A stretch of 64,000 nucleotides of DNA from Shinella sp. WSJ-2 (GCF_003432075.1 NZ_QWBU01000004.1:248001-312000); one strand, 5' to 3'; shown: positions 29,390 through 38,086, numbered from the stretch's first letter. Notes: a model not told the origin generated them from the sequence alone. Made by a program: numbers and translations.

Positions 29390-29848
29390 ATGAAACTCGC
29401 TATTGCCGGTGACAGCGCGGGCGAAGGCCTCGCCAAGGTTCTCGCCGATCACCTGAAGGCCAGCCATGATGTGCACGAAATCTCGCGCACCGATGCCGGC
29501 CCAGATGCCTTCTACGCCACCCTCTCCGACCGCGTCGCTTCGGCCGTCATCGCCGGCGAATACGATCGTGCGATCCTCGTCTGCGGCACCGGCATCGGCG
29601 TCTGCATCTCGGCCAACAAGGTGCCCGGCATCCGCGCCGCGCTGACGCACGACACCTATTCGGCCGAGCGCGCCGCCCTGTCCAACAATGCCCAGATCAT
29701 CACCATGGGCGCCCGCGTCATCGGCTCGGAACTGGCCAAGGCTATCGCCGACGCCTATCTCGCCCAGACCTTCGACGAGAACGGCCGCTCGGCCGGCAAC
29801 GTCCAGGCGATCAACGAAGTCGACGCCAAATACAACGCCGGCAAGTAA
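29390..29848 (+). CDS. eryI: D-erythrulose 4-phosphate isomerase (RpiB homologue)
   Basis: A 152-residue RpiB/LacAB-family isomerase. The N-terminal [14 protein letters not shown] and the catalytic cysteine region [17 protein letters not shown] (Cys65) are clear. The ATG at 29390 has AAGGAGA upstream. EryI (also DerI) converts D-erythrulose 4-phosphate to D-erythrose 4-phosphate for the pentose phosphate pathway. It is the last gene of the ery operon and is followed 10 bases later by a hairpin. Confidence 0.9.
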   Translation: MKLAIAGDSAGEGLAKVLADHLKASHDVHEISRTDAGPDAFYATLSDRVASAVIAGEYDRAILVCGTGIGVCISANKVPGIRAALTHDTYSAERAALSNNAQIITMGARVIGSELAKAIADAYLAQTFDENGRSAGNVQAINEVDAKYNAGK

Positions 29849-29858
29849 GGCCGTCATC

Positions 29859-29888
29859 GGCCGGCGCATCCGATGAGGTGCGCCGGCC
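29859..29888 (+). terminator. Hairpin terminator after eryI
   Basis: GGCCGGCGCA and TGCGCCGGCC form a perfect 10-bp stem with a 10-base loop, followed by TTACCCTATTCT. The T tract is weak, so it may end transcription only partly, but its place 10 bases past the last ery gene fits a terminator. Confidence 0.65.
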
Positions 29889-30276
29889 TTACCCTATTCT
29901 CCCGCCTCGCCCGCAAAACAATCCGCGTTTCGATTCCCGCGCAACACTGCCGAATCACGTTTTGGGGCACGCATACTCCGAATCCGGCACTATTGGACGC
30001 GAAGCCGCGAGCATCAGGCGACTGATGCTACCCATCCGGGTTCATTCCCAGACATCGCCTTATGAAGCTTGCGAACTTCCCTGCTTTTCTTCAAAGCCGT
30101 CCTCGCGTCCGAAGCCCTTTTTGATGGGCAACGTATAAACGCCGACCCTTCACATATGCATGAAACGGCTTTTTATTCAGTCATTTAAACTGTTCGCCAC
30201 ACGGCGAACCTGCGCCGCCCCGCTTTAAAATGGCACATTGTGGCAAGGCATGCCTCGCACCAGCCAGCGCTGTAAA

Positions 30277-30292
30277 TTAACCATTTGTTAAC
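30277..30292 (+). promoter_or_regulatory. CtrA-type binding site upstream of minC
   Basis: TTAA-CCATTTG-TTAAC is an exact TTAA-N7-TTAAC, the consensus for the alphaproteobacterial cell-cycle regulator CtrA. It lies about 40 bases before the minC start. A further TTAACC lies at 30324. CtrA control of minCDE is known in Sinorhizobium meliloti, so a functional site is plausible here. Confidence 0.65.
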
Positions 30293-30332
30293 CATTTCAC
30301 GGCTACACCGGAGCAACCGAAAATTAACCAAG

Positions 30333-31088
30333 ATGACTGACGTGTTAACTCAACCCCGGCCGATCCGCCTCAAGGGGCGGTCCTTCCTTGCGCTCGCATT
30401 GACGCCTGAACTGCCAGTCCAGGACTGGCTGGTTCGGCTCGACGATCTGGCCGCCCGTTCGGCCGGGTTCTTCCTTCGCCGGCCCGTTGTGCTCGACGTC
30501 GATGGCCTCGACATCGACCGTCAGGAGCTGCGCGATCTCGTCAGCGAACTTTCGAACCGCAATGTGCGCGTCATGGGCATCGAGGGTGCGCGCACTTCGC
30601 AGCTCGGGCCCGACATGCCGCCCGCCATGACCGACGGCCGCCCGGCCGCCGATTTCGAGGCGCCTGCGACAGACGATACGGCCGTGTCCAAAAAGGCGAA
30701 ATCGGCCGATCCGGTGGAGGCCGGCGTGGTCGAGCCAGTGGCGGTGCCGGCCACCGTCACGCCGTCGCTCGTCGTCTCGCGCCCCGTGCGCTCCGGCCAG
30801 TCGATTTTCTTCCCGGAGGGTGACGTCACGATCATCGGCTCGGTCGCTTCGGGCGCGGAAGTCGTCGCCGGCGGCTCGATCCATGTCTATGGCCCGCTGC
30901 GCGGTCGCGCCATGGCCGGCACGACGGGCAATGCCAGCGCCCGCATTTTCTGCCGCAAGCTGGAAGCGGAACTGATCGCCATCGACGGTTTCTACAAGAC
31001 GGCCGACGACATGGAAGACGCACTGCGCGGCAAGCCGGCGCAGATCTGGCTCGAAGGCGAAAAAATCACAGCCGCGACACTCGGCTGA
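30333..31088 (+). CDS. minC: Septum site-determining protein MinC
   Basis: A 251-residue MinC. The N-terminal domain covers about residues 1-90 (IRLKGRSFLALALTPEL). A linker rich in Ala, Thr and Asp runs at about 95-145. The C-terminal beta-helical domain has GSVASGAEVVAGGSIHVYGP and ARIFCRKLEAELIAI. The ATG at 30333 gives the normal N-terminus. MinC blocks FtsZ assembly at the poles when bound to MinD. It is first in minC-minD-minE. Confidence 0.95.
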   Translation: MTDVLTQPRPIRLKGRSFLALALTPELPVQDWLVRLDDLAARSAGFFLRRPVVLDVDGLDIDRQELRDLVSELSNRNVRVMGIEGARTSQLGPDMPPAMTDGRPAADFEAPATDDTAVSKKAKSADPVEAGVVEPVAVPATVTPSLVVSRPVRSGQSIFFPEGDVTIIGSVASGAEVVAGGSIHVYGPLRGRAMAGTTGNASARIFCRKLEAELIAIDGFYKTADDMEDALRGKPAQIWLEGEKITAATLG

Positions 31089-31116
31089 ACAGAATTCCCA
31101 ACCACTGGAGAGGTAC

Positions 31117-31932
31117 ATGGGTAAGGTAATCGTTGTCACATCGGGCAAGGGCGGCGTCGGCAAGACGACGTCGTCGGCAGCCCTCGGCGCGGCGCTCGCG
31201 CAGAATGGCGAAAAGGTCGTGGTCGTGGATTTCGACGTCGGCCTGCGCAATCTTGATCTCGTCATGGGTGCCGAACGCCGCGTCGTCTATGACCTCGTCA
31301 ACGTCATCCAGGGCGAAGCCAAGCTGACCCAGGCGCTGATCCGCGACAAGCGCGTCGAGACGCTCTACCTGCTGCCGGCCTCCCAGACCCGCGACAAGGA
31401 CAACCTCACGCCCGAAGGCGTGGAGAAGGTCATCGCGGCGCTGAAGAACGCCTTCGACTGGGTGATCTGCGACAGCCCGGCCGGCATCGAGCGTGGCGCC
31501 ACGCTCGCCATGCGCCATGCGGATATCGCCATCGTCGTGACCAACCCGGAAGTGTCGTCCGTTCGCGACTCCGATAGGATCATCGGCCTGCTCGATTCCA
31601 AGACCCTGAAGGCGGAAAACGGCGAGCGCGTCGAAAAGCACCTGCTGCTCACCCGCTACGACGCCGTGCGCGCTGAGCGTGGAGACATGCTGAAGGTCGA
31701 CGACGTGCTCGAAATCCTCTCCATCCCGCTGCTCGGCATCATCCCCGAGAGCATGGATGTGCTGCGCGCTTCCAACGTCGGCGCCCCCGTGACGCTTGCC
31801 GACACCCGCAGCGCCCCGGCGCTTGCCTATTTCGAAGCGACGCGCCGCCTGAAGGGCGAGAACCTGCCGATCACCATTCCCGGCGACAAGCGCGGGTTCT
31901 TCGGCAAGATCTTCGGAAGGAAGGCGGCATGA
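31117..31932 (+). CDS. minD: Septum site-determining ATPase MinD
   Basis: A 271-residue ParA/MinD ATPase. The deviant Walker A GKGGVGKTTSS is at residues 10-20, with lysines 11 and 16. The C-terminal IFGRKAA region forms the amphipathic membrane-targeting helix (FFGKIFGRK). It recruits MinC to the membrane and is released by MinE. An AGGT-type ribosome site precedes the ATG, and the stop overlaps minE. Confidence 0.96.
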   Translation: MGKVIVVTSGKGGVGKTTSSAALGAALAQNGEKVVVVDFDVGLRNLDLVMGAERRVVYDLVNVIQGEAKLTQALIRDKRVETLYLLPASQTRDKDNLTPEGVEKVIAALKNAFDWVICDSPAGIERGATLAMRHADIAIVVTNPEVSSVRDSDRIIGLLDSKTLKAENGERVEKHLLLTRYDAVRAERGDMLKVDDVLEILSIPLLGIIPESMDVLRASNVGAPVTLADTRSAPALAYFEATRRLKGENLPITIPGDKRGFFGKIFGRKAA

Positions 31933-32192
31933 ACCTGTTCCGCTTCTTTTCCAAGGGCCAGTCGGCACCGGCCGCGCGCGAGCGGCTGCAGGTGCTGCTC
32001 GCCCACGAGCGCGCCGCCACCGGCGACGTCGATCTCGTCAACAAGCTGCGCGACGAAATCCTGAAGGCGATTTCAAAGCACATGCAGGTCGATGACGAGA
32101 AGGTTTCGATCAAGATGGAGCGCGGCGCTCAGGTCTCGACGCTTGCCGTCGACATCGAGATCCCGTTCGACGCCGGCAAGAAGGCCGCCTGA
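31929..32192 (+). CDS. minE: Cell division topological specificity factor MinE
   Basis: An 87-residue MinE. The N-terminal membrane and MinD-binding segment includes RERLQVLLAHERA, followed by the topological-specificity part (ILKAISKHMQVDDEKVSI). It overlaps minD by 4 bases, the common arrangement. A 9-bp hairpin without a T tract lies 18 bases downstream. Confidence 0.96.
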   Translation: MNLFRFFSKGQSAPAARERLQVLLAHERAATGDVDLVNKLRDEILKAISKHMQVDDEKVSIKMERGAQVSTLAVDIEIPFDAGKKAA

Positions 32193-32209
32193 TCGACCAC
32201 CGTTTCAAC

Positions 32210-32233
32210 CACCGCACCCTTCGAGGTGCGGTG
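32210..32233 (+). other. Hairpin between minE and the small downstream gene
   Basis: CACCGCACC and GGTGCGGTG form a perfect 9-bp stem with a 6-base loop and no T tract. It may define the 3' end of the minCDE message or act as a processing or attenuation point. Confidence 0.5.
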
Positions 32234-32327
32234 TCGGGCAACCCCGAAGAAGGACCACAACCCGGACCATCGGCCGTTTTGCAAAGGCCGGATGCCGCAT
32301 TCTTAAACCACTGAAAAGGAGATTGTC

Positions 32328-32516
32328 ATGAGCCGTTTAGCGTTGCTGGAGAGACTGAAAGTCGCCCAGAAGATGCCCAAATACCAGGGCCGTGACATCA
32401 CCACGATCAGCGCCATCCTCTCCAATCAGGCGCTGACACGGCACGTGGAAGTCTGTGAGCAAGGGGCCGGAATTGTGCACCAGCCTGCGGACAATCCCAT
32501 CCAACATCAGGCTTGA
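32328..32516 (+). CDS. Small protein of unknown function downstream of minE
   Basis: A 62-residue protein, MSRLALLERLKVAQKMPK to the end, with no membrane segment and no recognised domain. An AAGGAG lies 6 bases before the ATG. The stop lies 9 bases before the stem of a strong terminator. The tight fit between ribosome site and terminator supports a real gene, probably the last of the min transcript. Confidence 0.5.
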   Translation: MSRLALLERLKVAQKMPKYQGRDITTISAILSNQALTRHVEVCEQGAGIVHQPADNPIQHQA

Positions 32517-32525
32517 AACAAACAA

Positions 32526-32547
32526 CCCCGCTCCGGCGGGGTTTTTT
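32526..32547. terminator. Bidirectional Rho-independent terminator
   Basis: CCCCGC (32526-32531) and GCGGGG (32536-32541) pair around a TCCG loop, extended by A-T pairs, and are followed by TTTTTT. It ends the min-side rightward transcript. The A-rich left side is short, but it can also serve the leftward operon whose last gene stops at 32551. Confidence 0.9.
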
Positions 32548-32550
32548 GTT

Positions 32551-33528
32551 TCAGACACCCAGATCCGCTGCGAGAGCGCGCACGTCGGCAACGTAGCGTT
32601 TCAGGCGGGCGGCATTGTCTGCAAGGTCCGGCCGGGCGGCGGCCCAGCCGATATATGTGAGCGCGCGCAGCAGCAAAAAGAGCGGCAAATGCACGAAATC
32701 CACTTCTGCCTGCGGCCGCACGGCAGCGTAGCCTTCAAGCAGCGCCTGCCGCAGCGCCGGATAGGACGGTTCGCGCCGGTTGCGCAACAGCGCCGTCGCC
32801 AAATCGAACAGGCGGAATCCGAAGCCGCAATCGTCGAAATCGATGAAGGCGACGGTACCTTTGCGTACGAAGATGTTTTCGCGCACGATATCGGCATGGA
32901 TCAGGCCGTAGTCTAGCCCGGGCGCGATGGCCGCGAGGCGTGCGGTCAGCGTTGCGCGCAGGGCCGTCAGATAGGCCTGGTCCTCGGCCGACAGCACGGC
33001 GCAATCCCAGAACCGCCCCCAGAAGGGTGCCTCGCCCAGTAGACCGTCGGCATCCCAGGCCGGGCGCTCGAAGCCCACCGGCTGGCGAAAGGCATCGGCT
33101 GCACCGTGCAGCAGCGCGAGTTCCCGGCCGATGGAGCGGAATATCGCCTGGAGGTCGCGGCCTTCCTGCACCAGGGGAACGCCGGTTTCGCCGAGCGGTT
33201 CGCCATCGATCCAGCCGATGAGGTCGGCGTGATAAGGCCCGTCGCCGAAGGCGACGAGCAAGGCACCGTTCGCCGCCGGGATCGGCTGCGGCACGGCGAG
33301 GCCCCGGTCGCGCAGATACGCCATGAAGGCGAGTTCCGAGGCAAGGGCCGCCTGCGAATGATAGGCCGGGCGATGCAGCCGAAGCGCTGCCGGATCGCCC
33401 CAGGTGAGCTCCACCTTAAAGACCGCGTTTTCGCGGTACTTGATCAGCTCAGGCACCTGCTCCGGCAGATCCCAATGGGCAAGGGCGGCAATGGCCCGCT
33501 GCGTCAGCATCTCCTCCATGCCGCTCAT
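32551..33528 (-). CDS. APH-family small-molecule kinase, hydroxylysine-kinase-like
   Basis: A 325-residue phosphotransferase of the aminoglycoside phosphotransferase/homoserine kinase II fold. The catalytic-loop motif LIHADIVRENIFV near residue 207 and the metal motif IDFDDCGFG near 225 are present. It is the last gene of a leftward operon, 4 bases after a phospho-lyase-like aminotransferase. In animals a kinase of this fold (HYKK) phosphorylates 5-hydroxylysine, and a class III lyase then removes the phosphate with deamination. The same pairing here suggests phosphorylation of an amino alcohol. Homoserine or another small molecule remains possible. Confidence 0.7.
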   Translation of the reverse strand: MSGMEEMLTQRAIAALAHWDLPEQVPELIKYRENAVFKVELTWGDPAALRLHRPAYHSQAALASELAFMAYLRDRGLAVPQPIPAANGALLVAFGDGPYHADLIGWIDGEPLGETGVPLVQEGRDLQAIFRSIGRELALLHGAADAFRQPVGFERPAWDADGLLGEAPFWGRFWDCAVLSAEDQAYLTALRATLTARLAAIAPGLDYGLIHADIVRENIFVRKGTVAFIDFDDCGFGFRLFDLATALLRNRREPSYPALRQALLEGYAAVRPQAEVDFVHLPLFLLLRALTYIGWAAARPDLADNAARLKRYVADVRALAADLGV

Positions 33529-33532
33529 CGGC

Positions 33533-34816
33533 TCAGAGCCCGCCCAGCACGTCGTCGAGGGTCGACAGCATCAGGTCGGCATTGTCCTTCGAGAAGGGCA
33601 TGGGCGGACGGATCTTCGTGGCATTCTGGTGAATGCCGAGCTTGCCCATCAGCACGCCGCGTTCGCGCATGCCGTTGATGACACGGGTGGCGATGTCGGA
33701 GGCCGGCGTCTTTTCTGCCCGATCGAGCACCAGTTCGGCGCCGAAGAACAGGCCGGAGCCGCGCACATTGCCGATCAGCGTGTGCCTTTCCGCAAGCTTT
33801 TGCAGACCCTGCCGGGCATAGGTGCCGACGTCGAGTGCATTGGCCTGGAGCTTCTCGTCTTCCAGCACATCGAGAACGGCCATGGCCGCCGCGCAGGAAA
33901 CCGGGTTGCCGCCGAAGGTGTTGAAGTAGCGAAACGCCTTGCGGAAGGCATTCAAGGTCTCGGAATTGGCAACAACGCCGCCGACCGGATGGCCATTACC
34001 CATCGGCTTGCCGAGCGTGACGACATCGGGGACGATGCCCGCCTTCTGATGGCCCCACATATGGGTGCCGGTGCGGCCGAAACCGGGCTGCACCTCATCG
34101 CAAATGACGAGGCCGCCCGCCTTGCGCACCGCCGCCACGGCCGACGCAAGGAAGTTTTCCGGCAGGTCGGGAAAACCCTCATTGGCGAAGAAGGGATCGA
34201 TGATCAGCGCGGAAAAACCGAAGGGGCTCTCCCGCAGGGAGGCGATGGCCTCCTCCACCTTCGCCGCCCAGGCGGCTGCGAAAGCCGCCCCGCCCTCGCC
34301 GCCGAGCGGACGATAGGCATCGGGCGCCGGCACGTGGCGAACGTGGCCGCCGTAACCGCCGACCGGCGGCATGCGGGTCGAAAGCTGCGACACCGCCGTC
34401 GTGTTGCCGTGATAGGTGAAGTCCGTGGCGATGACACCCGTCTTGCCGGTCACGGCCTGCGCCATGCGCAGCGCCACATCGTTCGCCTCACTGCCGGTGC
34501 AGGTCAGGATCGCGGTATCGAGGCTCTTATCGAAGGTCGCGGTCAGGCGCTCGACATAGTCCAGAATGCCCTCGTGAAGGTAGCGCGTGTGGGTGTTGAG
34601 CGTCGAGGCCTGTCGACAGATCGCCTCCACCACCCGCGGATGACAATGGCCGACATGCGGCACGTTGTTGTAGCAGTCGAGATACTTCTTGCCGTCCGCA
34701 TCCCACAGCCACACGCCCTCACCCTTCACTAGATGGACCGGGTCCTCGTAGAAGAGCGACATGTTACGGCCGAGCAGTTTTTCGCGCCGCGCGCGCAGAG
34801 CGTCCTCGCCCGCCAT
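33533..34816 (-). CDS. Class III PLP enzyme resembling ethanolamine-phosphate/phosphohydroxylysine phospho-lyase
   Basis: A 427-residue fold type I PLP enzyme. The segments YNNVPHVGHCHPRVVEA, TRYLHEGILDYVERL and YFNTFGGNPVSCA are characteristic of the AGXT2L1/AGXT2L2 phospho-lyases. The PLP lysine lies in TLGKPMGNGHPVG, after the Asp of ICDEVQPGFGRTG. The ATG at 34816 lies one base after the stop of the upstream aminotransferase. Such enzymes cleave O-phosphorylated amino alcohols to an aldehyde, ammonia and phosphate. The paired kinase lies downstream. A true transaminase is the alternative. Confidence 0.75.
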   Translation of the reverse strand: MAGEDALRARREKLLGRNMSLFYEDPVHLVKGEGVWLWDADGKKYLDCYNNVPHVGHCHPRVVEAICRQASTLNTHTRYLHEGILDYVERLTATFDKSLDTAILTCTGSEANDVALRMAQAVTGKTGVIATDFTYHGNTTAVSQLSTRMPPVGGYGGHVRHVPAPDAYRPLGGEGGAAFAAAWAAKVEEAIASLRESPFGFSALIIDPFFANEGFPDLPENFLASAVAAVRKAGGLVICDEVQPGFGRTGTHMWGHQKAGIVPDVVTLGKPMGNGHPVGGVVANSETLNAFRKAFRYFNTFGGNPVSCAAAMAVLDVLEDEKLQANALDVGTYARQGLQKLAERHTLIGNVRGSGLFFGAELVLDRAEKTPASDIATRVINGMRERGVLMGKLGIHQNATKIRPPMPFSKDNADLMLSTLDDVLGGL

Positions 34817-34817
34817 C

Positions 34818-36176
34818 TTATTTGCCTTCCGCAGCACTGAGGCCTTCATCGAGCGCCGAGACGATCTTCTGCACATCGGCGGCGGTGATGATGAGCGGCG
34901 GCGAGATGATGACGTTGGAACCCGAAGTGCGGACCATAACGCCGGCCTCGTAGGCGGTATCGTAGACCTTCTGCACCACATCCTTGGCGGCACCGCTCTT
35001 CTTGGCGCGATCCGAAACGAGCTCCAGCGCCGCCATCAGGCCGCGGCCGCGCACGTCGCCGACCAGTTCATGCTTCGCCTTCAGGCCTTCGAGGCCGGCC
35101 ATCAGCTCGACGCCGCGGGCGGCGGCATTGGCGGCCGTGTTGACCTTGGCGGTTTCCTTGAGCGTCGCAAGGGCAGCCGCGGCACCGACCGGGTGGCCGG
35201 AATAGGTGTAGCCGTGGCCGATGGCGCCGAACGAGTCCTTGTTGCTTTCGAAAGCCGTTGCGACCTTGTCGGAGATCATCACGGCGCCGAAGGGGAAGTA
35301 GCCGTTGGTGATGGCCTTGGCGGTCGTCATCATGTCAGGCTTGACGCCCCAGCCGCGCGAGCCGGTCCAGGCGCCGGTGCGGCCAAAGGCGGTGATGACC
35401 TCGTCGGCGATCAGCAGGATGCCATGCTTGTCGCAGATGGCGCGCATCAGCGGCATGAAGGTCTCATGCGGCACGATCACGCCGCCGGCTCCCAGCACCG
35501 GCTCCATGATGAAGGCGGCGATCGTATCGGCGCCCTGGAAGGCCACCTCGTCCTCGAACTGGCGGGCGATCGCCTGCGCAATCTCGGCCGGATCGGTCGT
35601 ATTGAAGGGGTTGCGGTAGGGGAACGGTGCGGCGAGATGGAAGACGCCGGGCAGCAGCGGCTCGTAGTTGCGGCGAAAATTGGCGTTGCCGTTGACCGAG
35701 GCGCCACCAAAATGCGTGCCGTGATAGCCCTTCTTCAGCGCCACGAATTTCGTGCGCTCCGGCTGGCCGTTGATCTTGTGGTACTGACGGGCGAGCCTGA
35801 GCGCCGTCTCGACCGAATCCGAACCACCTGAGGTGAAGAAAGAGCGTGTCAGGCCGTCCTCCTTGAAGAATTCGGCAAGCTCGTAGGACAGTTCGATCAG
35901 CGGCGAATTGGTCGTGCCGCGGAAGGTCGAATAGTAGGGCAGCGCGTCGAGCTGATCGCGGATCGCCTGCTTCACCGGCTCGCAGGAATAACCGAGATTG
36001 ACGTTCCACAGGCCGCCGACGGCATCGAGCACCGTCTTGCCGTGGATATCCACCACCTCGACACCCGCGCCGCCATTGATAATGCGCGGCGGCTTGGCCT
36101 GCATTTCGGCGGGATGCGCCATGGGGTGCCAGAGATGGCGGGCGTTGTTCTCGATCAGGAAGTTGGAATCGCGCAT
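34818..36176 (-). CDS. Class III omega-aminotransferase
   Basis: A 452-residue class III aminotransferase. HLWHPMAHP near the N-terminus, SGGSDSVETALRLARQYH, LIADEVITAFGRTG and the PLP lysine in TTAKAITNGYFPFGAV are all present. This group moves terminal amino groups of putrescine, beta-alanine, taurine or similar amines to pyruvate. It lies 12 bases after the HAD gene and directly before the phospho-lyase-like gene. Confidence 0.85.
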   Translation of the reverse strand: MRDSNFLIENNARHLWHPMAHPAEMQAKPPRIINGGAGVEVVDIHGKTVLDAVGGLWNVNLGYSCEPVKQAIRDQLDALPYYSTFRGTTNSPLIELSYELAEFFKEDGLTRSFFTSGGSDSVETALRLARQYHKINGQPERTKFVALKKGYHGTHFGGASVNGNANFRRNYEPLLPGVFHLAAPFPYRNPFNTTDPAEIAQAIARQFEDEVAFQGADTIAAFIMEPVLGAGGVIVPHETFMPLMRAICDKHGILLIADEVITAFGRTGAWTGSRGWGVKPDMMTTAKAITNGYFPFGAVMISDKVATAFESNKDSFGAIGHGYTYSGHPVGAAAALATLKETAKVNTAANAAARGVELMAGLEGLKAKHELVGDVRGRGLMAALELVSDRAKKSGAAKDVVQKVYDTAYEAGVMVRTSGSNVIISPPLIITAADVQKIVSALDEGLSAAEGK

Positions 36177-36188
36177 GGGGATATCCTT

Positions 36189-36833
36189 TCAGAGTCCAAG
36201 CATTTTCAGCGCCTGCGCATAGGATTGCGCTGGCTGGAGCACGTCGAAATGCACATAGGGGAGGTTCACGGCAGCCGCGCCCTCGATGTTCTTCAACTGG
36301 TCGTCGACGAACACGCAGTCGGCGCGGTCGATGCCGACCTCGGCGATCACCTGCTCATAGGCGCGCGGATCGGGCTTCAGGATCTTCGTATAGGTGGCAT
36401 CGACGATGACGTCGAAAAGCTCGATCAGCGGGAAGCGCTTGCGGAATTCGACGCCGTAGAAGAGGTCGAGTTCGTTGGAGAGGATGGCGAGTTTCAGGCC
36501 GGCCTCCTTGGCTTTCAGGATCGCGTCGCGCGCTTCCGGGCGCAGCACCAGCTCGGCATCCGCGCCGCGGGCGCGCTGCACGAAGGTCTTCATATCCGTC
36601 CAGTCCTCGCCGAGCATCGCGCCCACTTCGCGTGTGCGCGTCATCCAGTAATCGCGCTCGGTGATCTCGCGCGCCTGCATCGACACCCAGAGCGGGTCAG
36701 TCGAGGGATCGAACGGACCACGCCAGGTCAGAGTGCCGACCGGCAGGCCGAGCGCACGCTCGGTGATGTCATGCGTCTCGAACAGCGTGCGGGTGACGAC
36801 ACCGCCGAAATCGAGGATCAATGCCTTGGTCAT
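36189..36833 (-). CDS. HAD-superfamily hydrolase
   Basis: A 214-residue HAD protein of the epoxide-hydrolase/phosphatase-like group. Motif I is LILDFGGVV near residue 5, motif II ILSNE, the lysine of motif III in ILKPDPRAYE, and motif IV VFVDDQLKNIEGA. It overlaps the Tm-1-like gene by 4 bases. In this operon it may dephosphorylate an intermediate; the substrate is unknown. Confidence 0.8.
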   Translation of the reverse strand: MTKALILDFGGVVTRTLFETHDITERALGLPVGTLTWRGPFDPSTDPLWVSMQAREITERDYWMTRTREVGAMLGEDWTDMKTFVQRARGADAELVLRPEARDAILKAKEAGLKLAILSNELDLFYGVEFRKRFPLIELFDVIVDATYTKILKPDPRAYEQVIAEVGIDRADCVFVDDQLKNIEGAAAVNLPYVHFDVLQPAQSYAQALKMLGL

Positions 36834-38086
36834 GCGATACGCCCTTTCGCAACGACACCCTCGGCGACCCAGCGATCGAAGACCTCCAAAGCTTTCACCG
36901 CAAAGTCCGGGGCATTGATATGCGTATCCACCTCCTCGAAGATGACGCTTGCCGGCATGGCCTTGCGCATCGCGTCGACAAAGGCCTCGAGCGCTGCGGG
37001 CTCGTGCAGCGGTTCGCCCTCCTGATCCCATTCCTGAATGCCCTGCGTCGGCAGGAGGAAGGCGACCGGGGCCAGCGCGCCGGCCATCTTGTCGGCGACG
37101 ACGCGGGCGACATCGCGGCGCTGCTCCGGCGAGACGGTGACGGAGGCGATCAGCCGGTTGTGGGCGTGATAAGGGCGGCCGGCGAAGCGCACGGGCGTGT
37201 CCTGCCAGGCGGGCATGTCCACCATATCGACGGCGCCGGGCGCGACGATCTGCGGGATGCCGGCGCGGCCGGCATTTTCCAGGCGATCCGGGCCCGACGT
37301 GACGACAGAGCCGTTTTCCGCATTGGTGACCTCCTGGATGCAGAAATCGAAGACGGCGGCAAAGCCCCGGTCGGCGGCCACCGCCTCATAGGCGCGGCCA
37401 CCCATGCCGGTGGAGTGGAAGACCGCGACGTCATAGCCGCGCTTTTCCAGCTCGGGCTTCAGGAATTTCATATATTTGAGGCAGGAGGAGCCGAGCGAGG
37501 TCATGCCGATCAGCGGCCGCGCACGATCCGGCCGTTCGGCTGCCTTCGCCGCGCCGACGACCGCGCCGCAGGCCTGCGACAGCACCGCGCGGCAGATCGG
37601 GTTCAAGCCGTAGAGCCCGCCGGCCCACAGGATCATCATCAGGTCGGGCGCGATACGCTCCGGCGGCAGGAGGTGCGAATAGGCAATGGTCGAGACGATG
37701 AACTTCGGCACGCCGAGCGGCAACACGGCAGCGACGTCAAGCGCGAGATCCGTGCCGAGCGAACCGCCGAGCGCGATCATGCCGTCAACCTCGCCGGCCT
37801 CCGAAAGCCCGCGCACCAGCTCAACCGCACCTTTCGCCATCAGGGACATGGCGGTGTTTTCATCGCCGCTGTCGATTATGGTCTGAATGCTCGTGCCCGC
37901 GGCCTCTGCGACATCGTGCTTGGAATGCGCGGGCGCATAGGGCGGCTCACCGAGCACGCTGACATCGACCATGACGGGAACGCCGCCGGCCGTGGTGATG
38001 ACCTCGGCCATGAAAAGCAGCTCCTCGCTCTTGGTGTCGCCAGTACCGATCACCAGAATCTTCGGCGGACGGGCGCTCAGGCTCAT
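36830..38086 (-). CDS. Tm-1-like ATP-binding domain protein (UPF0261)
   Basis: A 418-residue protein of the Tm-1-like/UPF0261 family. It shows KILVIGTGDTKSEELLFM at the N-terminus, IALGGSLGTDLA near residue 105, and GMTSLGSSCLKYMKFLKP near 205. The family is named after the plant virus-resistance protein Tm-1, but its bacterial role is not settled. Family members often stand beside a phosphoenolpyruvate-hydrolase-like TIM-barrel gene, which I do not see here. It is the first gene of the leftward five-gene operon. Confidence 0.8.
   Translation of the reverse strand: MSLSARPPKILVIGTGDTKSEELLFMAEVITTAGGVPVMVDVSVLGEPPYAPAHSKHDVAEAAGTSIQTIIDSGDENTAMSLMAKGAVELVRGLSEAGEVDGMIALGGSLGTDLALDVAAVLPLGVPKFIVSTIAYSHLLPPERIAPDLMMILWAGGLYGLNPICRAVLSQACGAVVGAAKAAERPDRARPLIGMTSLGSSCLKYMKFLKPELEKRGYDVAVFHSTGMGGRAYEAVAADRGFAAVFDFCIQEVTNAENGSVVTSGPDRLENAGRAGIPQIVAPGAVDMVDMPAWQDTPVRFAGRPYHAHNRLIASVTVSPEQRRDVARVVADKMAGALAPVAFLLPTQGIQEWDQEGEPLHEPAALEAFVDAMRKAMPASVIFEEVDTHINAPDFAVKALEVFDRWVAEGVVAKGRIA

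Larger units (their letters stand above)
29849..30332. promoter_or_regulatory. Intergenic region: end of ery operon and minC promoter
   Basis: The 484 bases hold a hairpin (29859-29888) near the left end and a CtrA-type box (30277-30292) near the right end. The middle has no convincing gene; an 86-codon frame at 29878 has neither a ribosome site nor a recognisable protein. Confidence 0.6.

Noticed and set aside
28605-29848. Glycolytic triose-phosphate isomerase and ribose-5-phosphate isomerase B
   Set aside because: The folds are the same, but the tandem location behind eryABCD and a DeoR gene is the known arrangement of eryH and eryI.
29878-30138. 86-codon gene in the ery-min gap
   Set aside because: No ribosome site, no recognisable domain, and composition unlike the neighbouring genes.
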